Under the pieces are notes generated by a model. It saw nothing but the letters and a program-made list of their open reading frames with translations. It searched no databases and was not told where the DNA came from. 17,811 nucleotides of DNA from Candidatus Rokuibacteriota bacterium (GTDB lineage Bacteria; Methylomirabilota; Methylomirabilia; Rokubacteriales; CSP1-6): contig JACQRS010000016.1 of assembly GCA_016206385.1 (NCBI GenBank), forward strand, positions 1 through 17,811. The letters are read 5' to 3'. A program made the translations under genes and the position numbers. This document shows, one piece after another, positions 9,187 through 15,582 of the stretch; position 1 is the stretch's first letter; each line of letters starts with the position of its first letter.

Positions 9187-9238
9187 TCAGCCGGACTCCA
9201 GAACGTGCTTCTGGCCTCGGGAGTCGAAAAAATGCTGA
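9187..9238. repeat. Nested inverted repeat between the restriction gene and apt
   Basis: Three arm pairs are arranged around one centre: TCAGC (9187-9191) with GCTGA (9234-9238), GACTCC (9194-9199) with GGAGTC (9220-9225), and CCAGAA (9198-9203) with TTCTGG (9209-9214). The two inner pairs share bases and would be alternative or partly competing stems. The A-tract (9227-9232) is on the plus strand inside the outer pair, so it is not a standard terminator for either neighbour. It may be a 3'-end structure of the restriction-modification transcript or a boundary mark of the low-GC island. Confidence 0.4.
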
Positions 9239-9268
9239 CCAAAATATCCGTGCGGCGACTGGTCGTCT

Positions 9269-9955
9269 CTAAGCGGTGGGAAAGCGCTCGGAATACTGCT
9301 TGGAGATAAGGGACAGAAAACTCCGATAAGAGAAAAGATCGTCGGGCTGTGGCGCAGGCGGCTCAACGTGAAGCGTGGCAGGATTCCTCCCATCGTAGTT
9401 GATTACGATGACACAGAAAGCCTCGGCCTTGGCGTGCAGATTCAGCGTGTGACTCCTGAAGGGAAGAAAGGCCCGGAACATGTCAATAGTGCTTGCGACT
9501 ATCTTTGCCACGTTTTTATGAACATTAGGAGGCTCATCCCAATCAGGATTTTGATACTCTGGCGCAACGTTGACAACTAGCGTGGCCGCAACAATTGTTC
9601 TCCTTTCAATTTCATGCAGATGGCCGAAGTAGGCCTGAAGATCTCCATACCGGTTTTTTCGCGCCTTCCCGAAGGCTGTCACCAAAGTCTTATTCTCGAT
9701 TGACAGTCGAACGACCCCCTCGCCTGGATGGACGTAATCTACGGTCCGAGCCATGCCCCGATGAGGGTTAAAGACTTGGACGTCGAGTCGATAATCGGAA
9801 GAAACAGTAGTGCATGTATTCCTAAAGTCAGGGCAAATCTCAACAAGATCGTCATGAATAAGACGAGAAAGAGTCTGCGAGTGGGGTCCGCCACTCCGTG
9901 GGTTGAAGCCTAGATGTTGATTAATCCACTCGACATAGCGCTGAGGAGCGGGCAT
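9269..9955 (-). CDS. Putative Type II restriction endonuclease
   Basis: A 228-residue protein that I do not recognise by family; the function is inferred from context and one motif. It begins 9 nt after a DNA methyltransferase stop, the usual layout of a Type II restriction-modification pair. A possible PD-(D/E)xK nuclease centre is YRLDVQVF with D58, or D73 in TVDYV, followed by a strand carrying E87-N-K89 in LSIENK and then the charged segment GKARKNRYGDLQAYFGH (about 96-112), which resembles what often follows the ExK strand. There are no membrane segments or signal peptide. Local GC is far lower than in flanking genes; a hand count of 9481-9540 gives 26/60 G+C against 45/60 for 8761-8820, a sign of transfer. 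The ATG is at 9953-9955. Alternative: an unrelated methylase-associated protein. Confidence 0.6.
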   Translation of the reverse strand: MPAPQRYVEWINQHLGFNPRSGGPHSQTLSRLIHDDLVEICPDFRNTCTTVSSDYRLDVQVFNPHRGMARTVDYVHPGEGVVRLSIENKTLVTAFGKARKNRYGDLQAYFGHLHEIERRTIVAATLVVNVAPEYQNPDWDEPPNVHKNVAKIVASTIDMFRAFLPFRSHTLNLHAKAEAFCVIVINYDGRNPATLHVEPPAPQPDDLFSYRSFLSLISKQYSERFPTA

Positions 9956-9964
9956 TCTGTCGGG

Positions 9965-10837
9965 TCAGAAGTGGTCGAGTCGCTTGATCTCAAAGCTCGC
10001 TGGAGAGTATAGGTCCAAGTTGAGAAAGCGCGATCGGCAGAGCTCTACATAGGAGCGGTCCAGCTCGAATCCAATGCTGGATCGTCCAAGCTTTGAGGCT
10101 GCGACGGAGGTGGTTCCTGTTCCGACGAACGGATCCAGAACTATATCCCCAGCAAACGAGAACATTCGAGTCAGGCGAGTTGCTATCTCGTCCGGAAACG
10201 GTGCTGGGTGTTTCCGTGTAGATGCTCCACGGATGTCCCAGACCTGCTGAAAATACTCAAAAAAGTCCGCTTTGGGCATCTTGCTTCTAAGTCGTTGCTC
10301 TTGCGTCGGATGTCGGTACTCTCCTGGCTTTCGGAAGATCAGGATAAACTCAATGTCATTTTTGATGATCGCATTCGGCTCAAATGGCTTGCCCAGGAAA
10401 TACGTCGATCGAGTCATCTCGGTTTGGCAGTTCGCGATCTTGTACCAAATGATTGGGGCAAGGTTGTCGAAGCCAATCTCAATGCATTGCTGAATGATAT
10501 AGGAGTGTAAAGGTATCACGTGGTGCCGACCATGCTTTTTTCTACTCAGACAGACATCTCCTACGACGACGCACATCCTTCCCCCGGGTACGAGGGCTTG
10601 AAAGCAAGATTTCCAGACCCTGTTGAGCTCAGGTAAGAAACTCTGGAGTTCTGGAATGTTTCCGAGCTGGCCTTCGGCGGGCGGGTATCTCTTGAGACTC
10701 CAGTATGGTGGAGAAGTCACGATTAAATGAATTGAGGAGTCGGCAATGACCTGCGAGAGGAAGCGAGCGTCCCCTTGATAAATGGTGTGGTGTGTCTTAG
10801 GAAGATGTTCACGTTCTGACCGGGCCACCATATTCAT
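9965..10837 (-). CDS. DNA methyltransferase (beta-class, probably N4-cytosine)
   Basis: A 290-residue SAM-dependent DNA methyltransferase. The catalytic motif SPPYW (42-46, in IVTSPPYW) comes before the SAM-binding motif DPFVGTGTT (235-243), the order of the beta class. SPPY is most often seen in N4-cytosine enzymes, while N6-adenine enzymes usually have D/NPPY. The roughly 100-200 region between the motifs should hold the target-recognition part. IGFELD (about 255-260) is the following acidic strand. It is the first gene of a two-gene low-GC island and protects the host from the endonuclease encoded 9 nt downstream. The ATG is taken at 10835-10837; a seven-G tract ends 1 nt before it, so the in-frame ATG two codons in (10829-10831) has better ribosome-binding-site spacing and may be the real start. 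Confidence 0.9.
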   Translation of the reverse strand: MNMVARSEREHLPKTHHTIYQGDARFLSQVIADSSIHLIVTSPPYWSLKRYPPAEGQLGNIPELQSFLPELNRVWKSCFQALVPGGRMCVVVGDVCLSRKKHGRHHVIPLHSYIIQQCIEIGFDNLAPIIWYKIANCQTEMTRSTYFLGKPFEPNAIIKNDIEFILIFRKPGEYRHPTQEQRLRSKMPKADFFEYFQQVWDIRGASTRKHPAPFPDEIATRLTRMFSFAGDIVLDPFVGTGTTSVAASKLGRSSIGFELDRSYVELCRSRFLNLDLYSPASFEIKRLDHF

Positions 10838-10864
10838 GCCCCCCCATGTAGTACTTTAACAAAC

Positions 10865-10893
10865 TCTCTACCACACTATCTAGAGCACGTCAA
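10865..10893 (-). promoter_or_regulatory. Possible promoter of the restriction-modification pair
   Basis: On the minus strand TTGACG (10888-10893, five of six to the -35 consensus) is followed after 17 nt by TAGAGA (10865-10870, three of six to the -10 consensus). An inverted pair CTCTA/TAGAG spans the spacer and -10 box and might be an operator. The rest of 10838-10998 shows no gene and no classical terminator. Low confidence: AT-rich sequence gives such matches by chance. Confidence 0.35.
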
Positions 10894-10998
10894 GTGTTTA
10901 GTAATCAATACACCCGGTGCTCCGCTTGGTCTTGGCCGGCCGGAGTTGGTAGCGAGGCCGATGACACGTTGGAAACGGAGGCGATGAATACGGTTGCC

Positions 10999-11733
10999 TC
11001 AGACGAGGCGGGCAAGCGCTCCCGGAAGCGCGCCGAGGTCGTGGAGAACCAGGTCCGCAGCTTCGGACGCCGAATGGCCGTCCGGGACGAAGTGGATCGC
11101 CCGCATGCCGGCCGCTCGCGCTCCCACGATGTCCTCCGCCGCCGTGTCGCCCACGTGGACCGCGCGAGCCGGCTCCACGCCTGCCCGGGCGAGGGTGAGC
11201 TCGAAGATCTCCCGGCGGGGCTTCCTGAGCCCCACCTCGTCGGAGAAGCTGGTCACGCGGAAGTGTTCGAGGAGCCCGAAGCCCGCCAGCACCTGGCGGA
11301 GGATGACCCCGGGCGTTCGGCCGGTGTTTGAGACCACGCAGAGAACAACACCCTGTCGCGCGAGGGCGTGGACCACCTCGACAGCGCCGGGCGACGGCAC
11401 CGGCGGGTATCGGAGGACTGGGGTGATGTAGGCCTGCACGGCCTCCTCGAAAGCGTCGGCAGTGAGCCGGCCTGAGAGTCCCGGGGCGATGGCGTCGAGG
11501 AAGACGGCCACCTGCTCGCGGTGCGGAAGGTCGCGGTGTTCCCGCCAGATTTCGCCGAGCCGGCGGCCGGAGGCTTCGTAGGCGGCCGCGATGACGTCAG
11601 GCTCGACCGGGTGACCGCCGCGCGCCAATCCCGCCCGCACGCCGTCGAGTCGGAGGGATGTGGCGCGGGCGAGGTTGTCGGGCGTGTCAGCGAGGAGGGT
11701 CTGCCAGAAGTCGAGCGTCACCGCGCGAATCAC
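10999..11733 (-). CDS. HAD-superfamily hydrolase with atypical motif I
   Basis: A 244-residue HAD-fold protein. The motifs are nucleophile D8 in LDFWQTLL, motif II S135 in VVSNTG, motif III K171 in GLRKPRREIFE and motif IV HVGDTAAED (D196 and D201). A helical cap (about 15-110) lies between motifs I and II, as in the haloacid-dehalogenase/phosphoglycolate-phosphatase branch. The usual second Asp of the DxD motif, the acid/base in phosphatases, is W10 here. That position also lacks Asp in haloacid dehalogenases, so simple phosphatase activity is doubtful. The start is GTG (11731-11733) with GGAG about 7 nt upstream. It follows the enoyl-CoA hydratase after a 158-nt gap filled by a large palindrome. 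Substrate unknown. Confidence 0.85.
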   Translation of the reverse strand: MIRAVTLDFWQTLLADTPDNLARATSLRLDGVRAGLARGGHPVEPDVIAAAYEASGRRLGEIWREHRDLPHREQVAVFLDAIAPGLSGRLTADAFEEAVQAYITPVLRYPPVPSPGAVEVVHALARQGVVLCVVSNTGRTPGVILRQVLAGFGLLEHFRVTSFSDEVGLRKPRREIFELTLARAGVEPARAVHVGDTAAEDIVGARAAGMRAIHFVPDGHSASEAADLVLHDLGALPGALARLV

Positions 11734-11760
11734 GTGCTATCTCCAGCCGAGATCAGCCCC

Positions 11761-11875
11761 GTCAGCGGGTCCTGTCGCGGCGAGCAGCCCCAGCATCGGG
11801 TCCACCCCCCGCCCCGTGTGGGGGACCCCCCGGCCCCGCCGGTGGGGCGCCCCGCTCGCCGCGCCACCCGCTGAC
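11761..11875. repeat. 115-nt nested palindrome (structured intergenic element)
   Basis: Two perfect 10-bp inverted arms are nested: GTCAGCGGGT (11761-11770) with ACCCGCTGAC (11866-11875), and CGCGGCGAGC (11776-11785) with GCTCGCCGCG (11854-11863). They are separated by a small 5/2-nt internal loop. The interior is extremely G/C-rich with further pairings: GCCCC (11787-11791) with GGGGC (11844-11848), a CCCC-GTGT-GGGG hairpin near 11812-11823 and a CCGG-CCCCG-CCGG hairpin near 11830-11842. It fills most of the gap between the enoyl-CoA hydratase stop and the HAD start. No T-tract follows on either strand. It could be a structured RNA, a repeat family member or a non-autonomous element; I see no target-site duplication. 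Confidence 0.7.
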
Positions 11876-11891
11876 CTCATACGCTCTCACC

Positions 11892-12662
11892 TCACGCATT
11901 GGGGAACTTGGGGGGGCGCTTTTCGAGGAAGGCGGTCATGGCCTCCCGCGGCTCCCCGGTGGCGTAGCAGGTGGCAAACGCGTTGATCCCGTATCGGATC
12001 GCGCTCGGGAGGTCGGTCTGCCGCCAGCGATTGAAGAGCTCCTTCTGAACCCGCACCGCGGTCGGCGCGCAGGCCAGGATCCTTGCCGCCAGCTCCCGGG
12101 TCACCCCCTCGAGCTCGGAAGCCGACGCCACGCGGTTCACCAGCCCCCACTGGAACGCCTGCTCGGCGGTGATCATCTCTCCGGTCAACAGGTACTCGGC
12201 GGCGCGACCGGGCCCGATGAGCCCGGGCATGAGCGCGGCCTCGATCACCGAGGGGATCCCCACCCTGATCTCCGGAAGCCCGAGCCGGCAGTCGGCGGAG
12301 GCGGTCCTCAGGTCGCAGGCCATGGCCAGCTCAAAGCTCCCGCCCAGGCAGAAGCCGTGGAGCATGGCGATCACCGGAAAGGGAGCTTCGTGGAGCGTCT
12401 GGATCGCCTCGTGCAGGGCCGTGATGAAGCGCTTGGCTCCCGTCACGTCGAGGTCGCGCAGCACCTTGATGTCCACCCCGGCCGAGAATCCCTTCCCGGA
12501 TCCGCTGATGACCGCCAGGCGGACCGCCGGGTTCCGGGCCAGACCGGCGAAGGTCTCGCGGAGGGATTCGATGAGGTCGGGCACGAGGAGGTTCAACGGC
12601 GGGCGGTTCAGGGTGACCCACGCTGTGGCGTCCCGGCGCTCGACCAGCAGAACAGGCTCCAT
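11892..12662 (-). CDS. Enoyl-CoA hydratase/isomerase (crotonase family)
   Basis: A 256-residue crotonase-fold enzyme, most likely hydrating trans-2-enoyl-CoA to 3-hydroxyacyl-CoA. The oxyanion-hole segments FSAGVDIK (about 59-66) and HGFCLGGSFELAMACD (about 102-117) are present. Both glutamates of true hydratases are kept: E111 and E131 in GLPEIRVGIPS, 20 residues apart as in the rat enzyme (E144/E164). After the second Glu the usual GAGGTQ turn is replaced by SVIEAA, which lines the active site and hints at a non-standard substrate. The ATG (12660-12662) overlaps the rhodanese stop by one base (TGATG), with GGAGG 6 nt upstream. It could supply the hydratase missing from the acyl-CoA operon further downstream, but that is inference. 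Confidence 0.9.
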   Translation of the reverse strand: MEPVLLVERRDATAWVTLNRPPLNLLVPDLIESLRETFAGLARNPAVRLAVISGSGKGFSAGVDIKVLRDLDVTGAKRFITALHEAIQTLHEAPFPVIAMLHGFCLGGSFELAMACDLRTASADCRLGLPEIRVGIPSVIEAALMPGLIGPGRAAEYLLTGEMITAEQAFQWGLVNRVASASELEGVTRELAARILACAPTAVRVQKELFNRWRQTDLPSAIRYGINAFATCYATGEPREAMTAFLEKRPPKFPNA

Positions 12663-12973
12663 CAGTACCTCCGCATCGTCGGGTCCACGGTCCGCGCCCA
12701 GGAATCCAGCCCGCCGGCGAGGTTGACCGCCTTGAACCCGAGCCCGCGCAGGTACTCGGCCACCGCGGCGCTCCGGATTCCCTGGTGGCAGAAGACGACG
12801 ATCTCATCCTCGGGATTCAGCTCCGCGGTGCGGAACTCGATTTCTTCGATCGGGATCTGGGTGGCGCCGGGAAGGCGGCAGAGCTGGAGCTCCCAGCTCT
12901 GGCGCACGTCCAGCAGCACCAGCGGTTCCTTCCGGTCCAGCCGCCCCTTCAGCTCCTGTGGGGTGATCTCCAT
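12662..12973 (-). CDS. Single-domain rhodanese-like protein
   Basis: A 103-residue cytosolic rhodanese domain of the GlpE type. LLDVRQSWE (about 20-28) is the family's N-terminal strand; the active-site loop CHQGIRS has persulfide-forming C62; the terminal motif NLAGGLDSWA follows. Such proteins carry sulfane sulfur from thiosulfate or persulfides to acceptors. GGAGGGGAG precedes the ATG at 12971-12973, and the gene starts 30 nt after the MOSC stop. Its stop overlaps the enoyl-CoA hydratase start. Position next to a MOSC protein and, a little upstream, a cysteine-desulfhydrase relative suggests a role in sulfur transfer, but no partner is proven. Confidence 0.92.
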   Translation of the reverse strand: MEITPQELKGRLDRKEPLVLLDVRQSWELQLCRLPGATQIPIEEIEFRTAELNPEDEIVVFCHQGIRSAAVAEYLRGLGFKAVNLAGGLDSWARTVDPTMRRY

Positions 12974-13002
12974 AGCCAGGCTCCCCTCCGTTCAGGACTC
13001 CC

Positions 13003-13485
13003 CTACGCCACCGGTTCAACGCGATCGCCCACCCGGATCACGCCGTCGGTGAGAATCTGCGCCCGGAGGCCGCCGCGGTGAACCAGGCCGGGCAACACCT
13101 TGCGCGAGGACAGCTCCTCGAGGTGTGAGCAGGGCTCGCAGAGACGGACGCCTCGAAGCGTCACCTCGCCCACCCGAAACTCCCGGCCCACCAGATGGTT
13201 GAGCGGGACCCCGCGCGTCACGATGTTGCGACGGCTGGCCCCCGGGTTGAGCTCGACGCCGTAGTCGCGTCGCAGGGCGTCGGCGGCCTCGGTCTCGATC
13301 AGCGTGACCTCCCGCGCCGCGGGGGCACCCCGCGGTCCGGGCCTGCCGGAGTAGCTACCGACCTCCCTGAAGTAGCGATCGCCCTCGAGCCCCTTGCCAG
13401 CCACCGCGCGCGCTTCGGGGATCGACAGCATGGGCTCGCCGGCCGCCTCCGCGACGTGGAGCGAAACGACGGTGCCGTTCCACAT
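13003..13485 (-). CDS. MOSC-domain protein
   Basis: A 160-residue stand-alone MOSC domain (molybdenum-cofactor sulfurase C-terminal type). Seen: the early strand GTVVSLHVAE, GLEGDRYF (about 32-39), the central SRRNIVTRG segment (about 84-92), the C116-E-P-C119 pair in LCEPCSHLEEL, and the closing GGLRAQILTDGVIRVGD. Family proteins bind molybdenum cofactor or move sulfur or nitrogen-oxide groups; the exact reaction is not readable. An in-frame extension to 13569 exists, but the domain begins at MWNGTVVS, and AAAGGAG lies about 9 nt before that ATG (13483-13485), so I use it. It sits between the alpha/beta hydrolase (44-nt gap) and the rhodanese (29-nt gap). Confidence 0.88.
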   Translation of the reverse strand: MWNGTVVSLHVAEAAGEPMLSIPEARAVAGKGLEGDRYFREVGSYSGRPGPRGAPAAREVTLIETEAADALRRDYGVELNPGASRRNIVTRGVPLNHLVGREFRVGEVTLRGVRLCEPCSHLEELSSRKVLPGLVHRGGLRAQILTDGVIRVGDRVEPVA

Positions 13486-13529
13486 AGTGCCCGGGCTCCT
13501 TTCCCGCGCCGCCTGCCACGCGACGGCGC

Positions 13530-14378
13530 CTATCTTGCGACCGAGTGCGTGATGAACTCGCCGAGCCACTCGTTGACGATGGCGGCGTGCTCGATCTGGG
13601 GGAAATGGCCGCAGCGATCCAGCAACCGGAGCGTCCCGTTCGGGAGCGCGCCCGCCACGGTCTCGGCCTGGATGACGGGGACCACGGGGTCCTGTCGCCC
13701 GTGGATCGAGAGCACGGGCCGCTCCAGGACGCCGAGCCCTTCCCGGTAGCGCTCAGCCTCCCGACGGAACTCCCCGCGCACCTCCCGGAGCGTCGAGAGG
13801 AACGCGGCCCGGCCGGCTCGGCTGGTCCGGGCTGAGTAGCTCGACCGGACGAGGAAGTCCACCTCGGCGGCGTCGGGTTCGGCGAAGCAGCGAGCGAGGG
13901 CGGCCCGGAGGAGTCCTGGCCAGAGGACTCTGGCCAGGAGCTCTCCGACACCCCGGACGGAAAGCACGCGATAGACCCATGATGGCCGGTAGCCGAAGCC
14001 GGGGGCCACGGCCCCGATGAGGACCAGGCGATCCAGCCTCGCCGGATAGGCGAGGGCGTAGGCCACGGCCACAGCAGCTCCGAGGGAGTGGCCGACCAGC
14101 GTCGGCCTCGGAAGCTCGAGGGCGGCCCTGAAGCCCTCGACCGCTGCCGCAAGGAAGGCGAGCGAATAGGGCCGGAAGGGTTTGCTCGATTGGCCGAAGC
14201 CGGGCAGGTCCAGGGCGTACACGGCCGTCTGACGGCCAAGCTCCGGCAGGTTGTGACGCCAGCTCTCAGCAAAGCTGCCGAGGCCGTGGACCAGGATGAC
14301 CGGCTGCCCGCTCCCTTCGGCCACGTAGTGGAGCCTGAGCCCGTCCAGCTCTCCCGCCCTCAACGTGAGCTCAGGCAT
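13530..14378 (-). CDS. Alpha/beta-fold hydrolase
   Basis: A 282-residue serine hydrolase of the alpha/beta fold. The oxyanion HGLGSFAESW (about 31-40), DLPGFGQSS (about 57-65), nucleophile S98 in GHSLGAA, acid Asp in HGRQDPVVP and His in DRCGHFPQIEHA complete the triad. The cap between the triad residues is helical and Arg/Ala-rich. It has no signal peptide, so it is cytosolic. An upstream in-frame ATG at 14420 would put two hairpins inside the coding region and add no family sequence, so I use the ATG at 14376-14378 with GAGGG just upstream. Substrate unknown; esterase, C-C hydrolase or haloperoxidase-type roles are all possible. Confidence 0.88.
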   Translation of the reverse strand: MPELTLRAGELDGLRLHYVAEGSGQPVILVHGLGSFAESWRHNLPELGRQTAVYALDLPGFGQSSKPFRPYSLAFLAAAVEGFRAALELPRPTLVGHSLGAAVAVAYALAYPARLDRLVLIGAVAPGFGYRPSWVYRVLSVRGVGELLARVLWPGLLRAALARCFAEPDAAEVDFLVRSSYSARTSRAGRAAFLSTLREVRGEFRREAERYREGLGVLERPVLSIHGRQDPVVPVIQAETVAGALPNGTLRLLDRCGHFPQIEHAAIVNEWLGEFITHSVAR

Positions 14379-14383
14379 ACCCT

Positions 14384-14409
14384 CGGAGGGGGGCTTCGCC
14401 CCCCTTCCG
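14384..14409. repeat. G6/C6 hairpin in the 5' leader of the hydrolase
   Basis: GGGGGGC (14388-14394) and GCCCCCC (14398-14404) make a perfect 7-bp stem with a 3-nt loop, extended by CGGA/TCCG with one bulged T. On the minus-strand transcript it ends a few bases before the ribosome binding site of the hydrolase. There is no T-tract, so it is not an intrinsic terminator. Confidence 0.65.
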
Positions 14410-14426
14410 AACCTCCCCACTCGGTT

Positions 14427-14445
14427 GCGCGGGCAAAGCCCGCGC
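14427..14445. repeat. Perfect 8-bp GC hairpin paired with the previous one
   Basis: GCGCGGGC (14427-14434) and GCCCGCGC (14438-14445) enclose a 3-nt AAA loop (TTT on the transcribed strand), 17 bases from the G6/C6 hairpin. The two hairpins form a unit in the 108-nt gap between the PLP-enzyme stop and the hydrolase start, looking like a repetitive extragenic palindrome pair. Confidence 0.65.
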
Positions 14446-14486
14446 TCGAATCGCGCCGTTCACAGGTCGGAGTTTTAGTGCGGCGC

Positions 14487-15503
14487 TCACGGGGATTGCT
14501 CCGCCGTCCCGTCCAGCAGGCGGGAGAGACGCTCACGGAACGGGAACAGGCTGAAGACACCTCCCGTGTGGATGAAGCAGACGCGGTTTCCGAACTGCTT
14601 TGGGTCACGACGGAGACGGTCCAACAGCCCCAGGAACGCCTTTCCCGTGTAAACCGGATCGAGAACGATGCCTTCCTCCCGCGCCAGGGTCACGATGGTG
14701 GCCAGCTCCTCGTCCCGGATCTGACCGCGCCCCAGCCCCTGGTAGCCATCCACGAGGTGGACAGTCTTCGGCGGCTCCACGGCCAGGTCGAAGCGGGCTG
14801 CGGCGCTCCGGATCGTGGCCGTGATGTAGTCCCTGACCCGCGCCGCGGGATCCGCGATCGGGATCCCGACGATCTCGGCGGCCAGCCCGCTGAGCTGCTT
14901 CCCCATCAGGAGACCCGCCTGGCTTCCGCCGCTGAAGTCTGTGATCATCACGGTGTCGAAGGCCGGGGCGCCGTGGCGGATCTGCTCTGCCAGCTCCTGC
15001 GCGCAAGCAACATATCCCAGCGCGCCAACTTCGGTGGCGCCGCTCTCCGGGATCACGTAGGGGCGCCCCCCTCTGCCCCTGACCTCGGCGCTGAGGCGGG
15101 AAAGGACCTGATCGATTTGGGCAAACTCCGCCTCCGAGCAATACACCACCTGGGCACCCAGCAGCTTGTCCAGCAGCAGGTTGCCGTCATAGACCGCCGG
15201 CTTTTCTCCCTTCACGGCGAGGACAGCCTTGAGCCCGAGCCGGGCCGCGACCGCCGAAACCGCGCGGCAGCAGTTGGACTGGAGGGTTCCGCAGGTGATC
15301 AGAGTGTCGGCCCCCTGCTCGAGGGCCTCGCCCACGAGGAACTCGAGCTTTCTCACCTTGTTGCCGCTCTCGAGCAGCCCCGTGAGGTCGTCACGCTTGA
15401 CGTGGAATTCGATGCCGAAGCGCGCGGAGAGCCGCTCCAGCTTCAGGATCGGCGTCGGCGTGTCAGCCAGGTTCAGGCGGGGCGGAAGCTTGGGAGTCAC
15501 CAT
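14487..15503 (-). CDS. D-cysteine desulfhydrase-like PLP enzyme (ACC-deaminase family)
   Basis: A 338-residue fold-type II PLP enzyme. K49 in SGNKVRKLEF is the Schiff-base lysine, QSNCCRA (75-81) matches the family's QSN loop, TDFSGGSQAG (about 188-197) binds phosphate, and FIHTGGVFSLF (about 310-320) is the closing motif. ACC deaminases carry Glu295 and Leu322; the matching positions here (constant offset of nine) are T286 in DPVYTGKAF and T313. This argues against ACC deamination and for a D-cysteine desulfhydrase or another D-amino-acid lyase releasing pyruvate, ammonia and, with cysteine, H2S. A longer frame to 15542 exists, but the ATG at 15501-15503 has GGAG 6 nt upstream and fits the family start. 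Confidence 0.85.
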   Translation of the reverse strand: MVTPKLPPRLNLADTPTPILKLERLSARFGIEFHVKRDDLTGLLESGNKVRKLEFLVGEALEQGADTLITCGTLQSNCCRAVSAVAARLGLKAVLAVKGEKPAVYDGNLLLDKLLGAQVVYCSEAEFAQIDQVLSRLSAEVRGRGGRPYVIPESGATEVGALGYVACAQELAEQIRHGAPAFDTVMITDFSGGSQAGLLMGKQLSGLAAEIVGIPIADPAARVRDYITATIRSAAARFDLAVEPPKTVHLVDGYQGLGRGQIRDEELATIVTLAREEGIVLDPVYTGKAFLGLLDRLRRDPKQFGNRVCFIHTGGVFSLFPFRERLSRLLDGTAEQSP

Positions 15504-15582
15504 CGCGTCTCCATCTTCGCAGGCGGCCGGGTCCCCTGGCAAGGGTCGCGGGGCATGGTCATCGGCTGGACCCCGCCCCGCC

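Noticed and set aside
11761..11875. Integron attC site
   Set aside because: The palindrome lacks the GTTRRRY/RYYYAAC core sites at its ends and no integrase or cassette array is near.
11658..13052. 464-codon plus-strand frame across the palindrome and hydratase
   Set aside because: Antisense to the hydratase and rhodanese genes, low-complexity Arg/Pro/Ser composition, no motifs.
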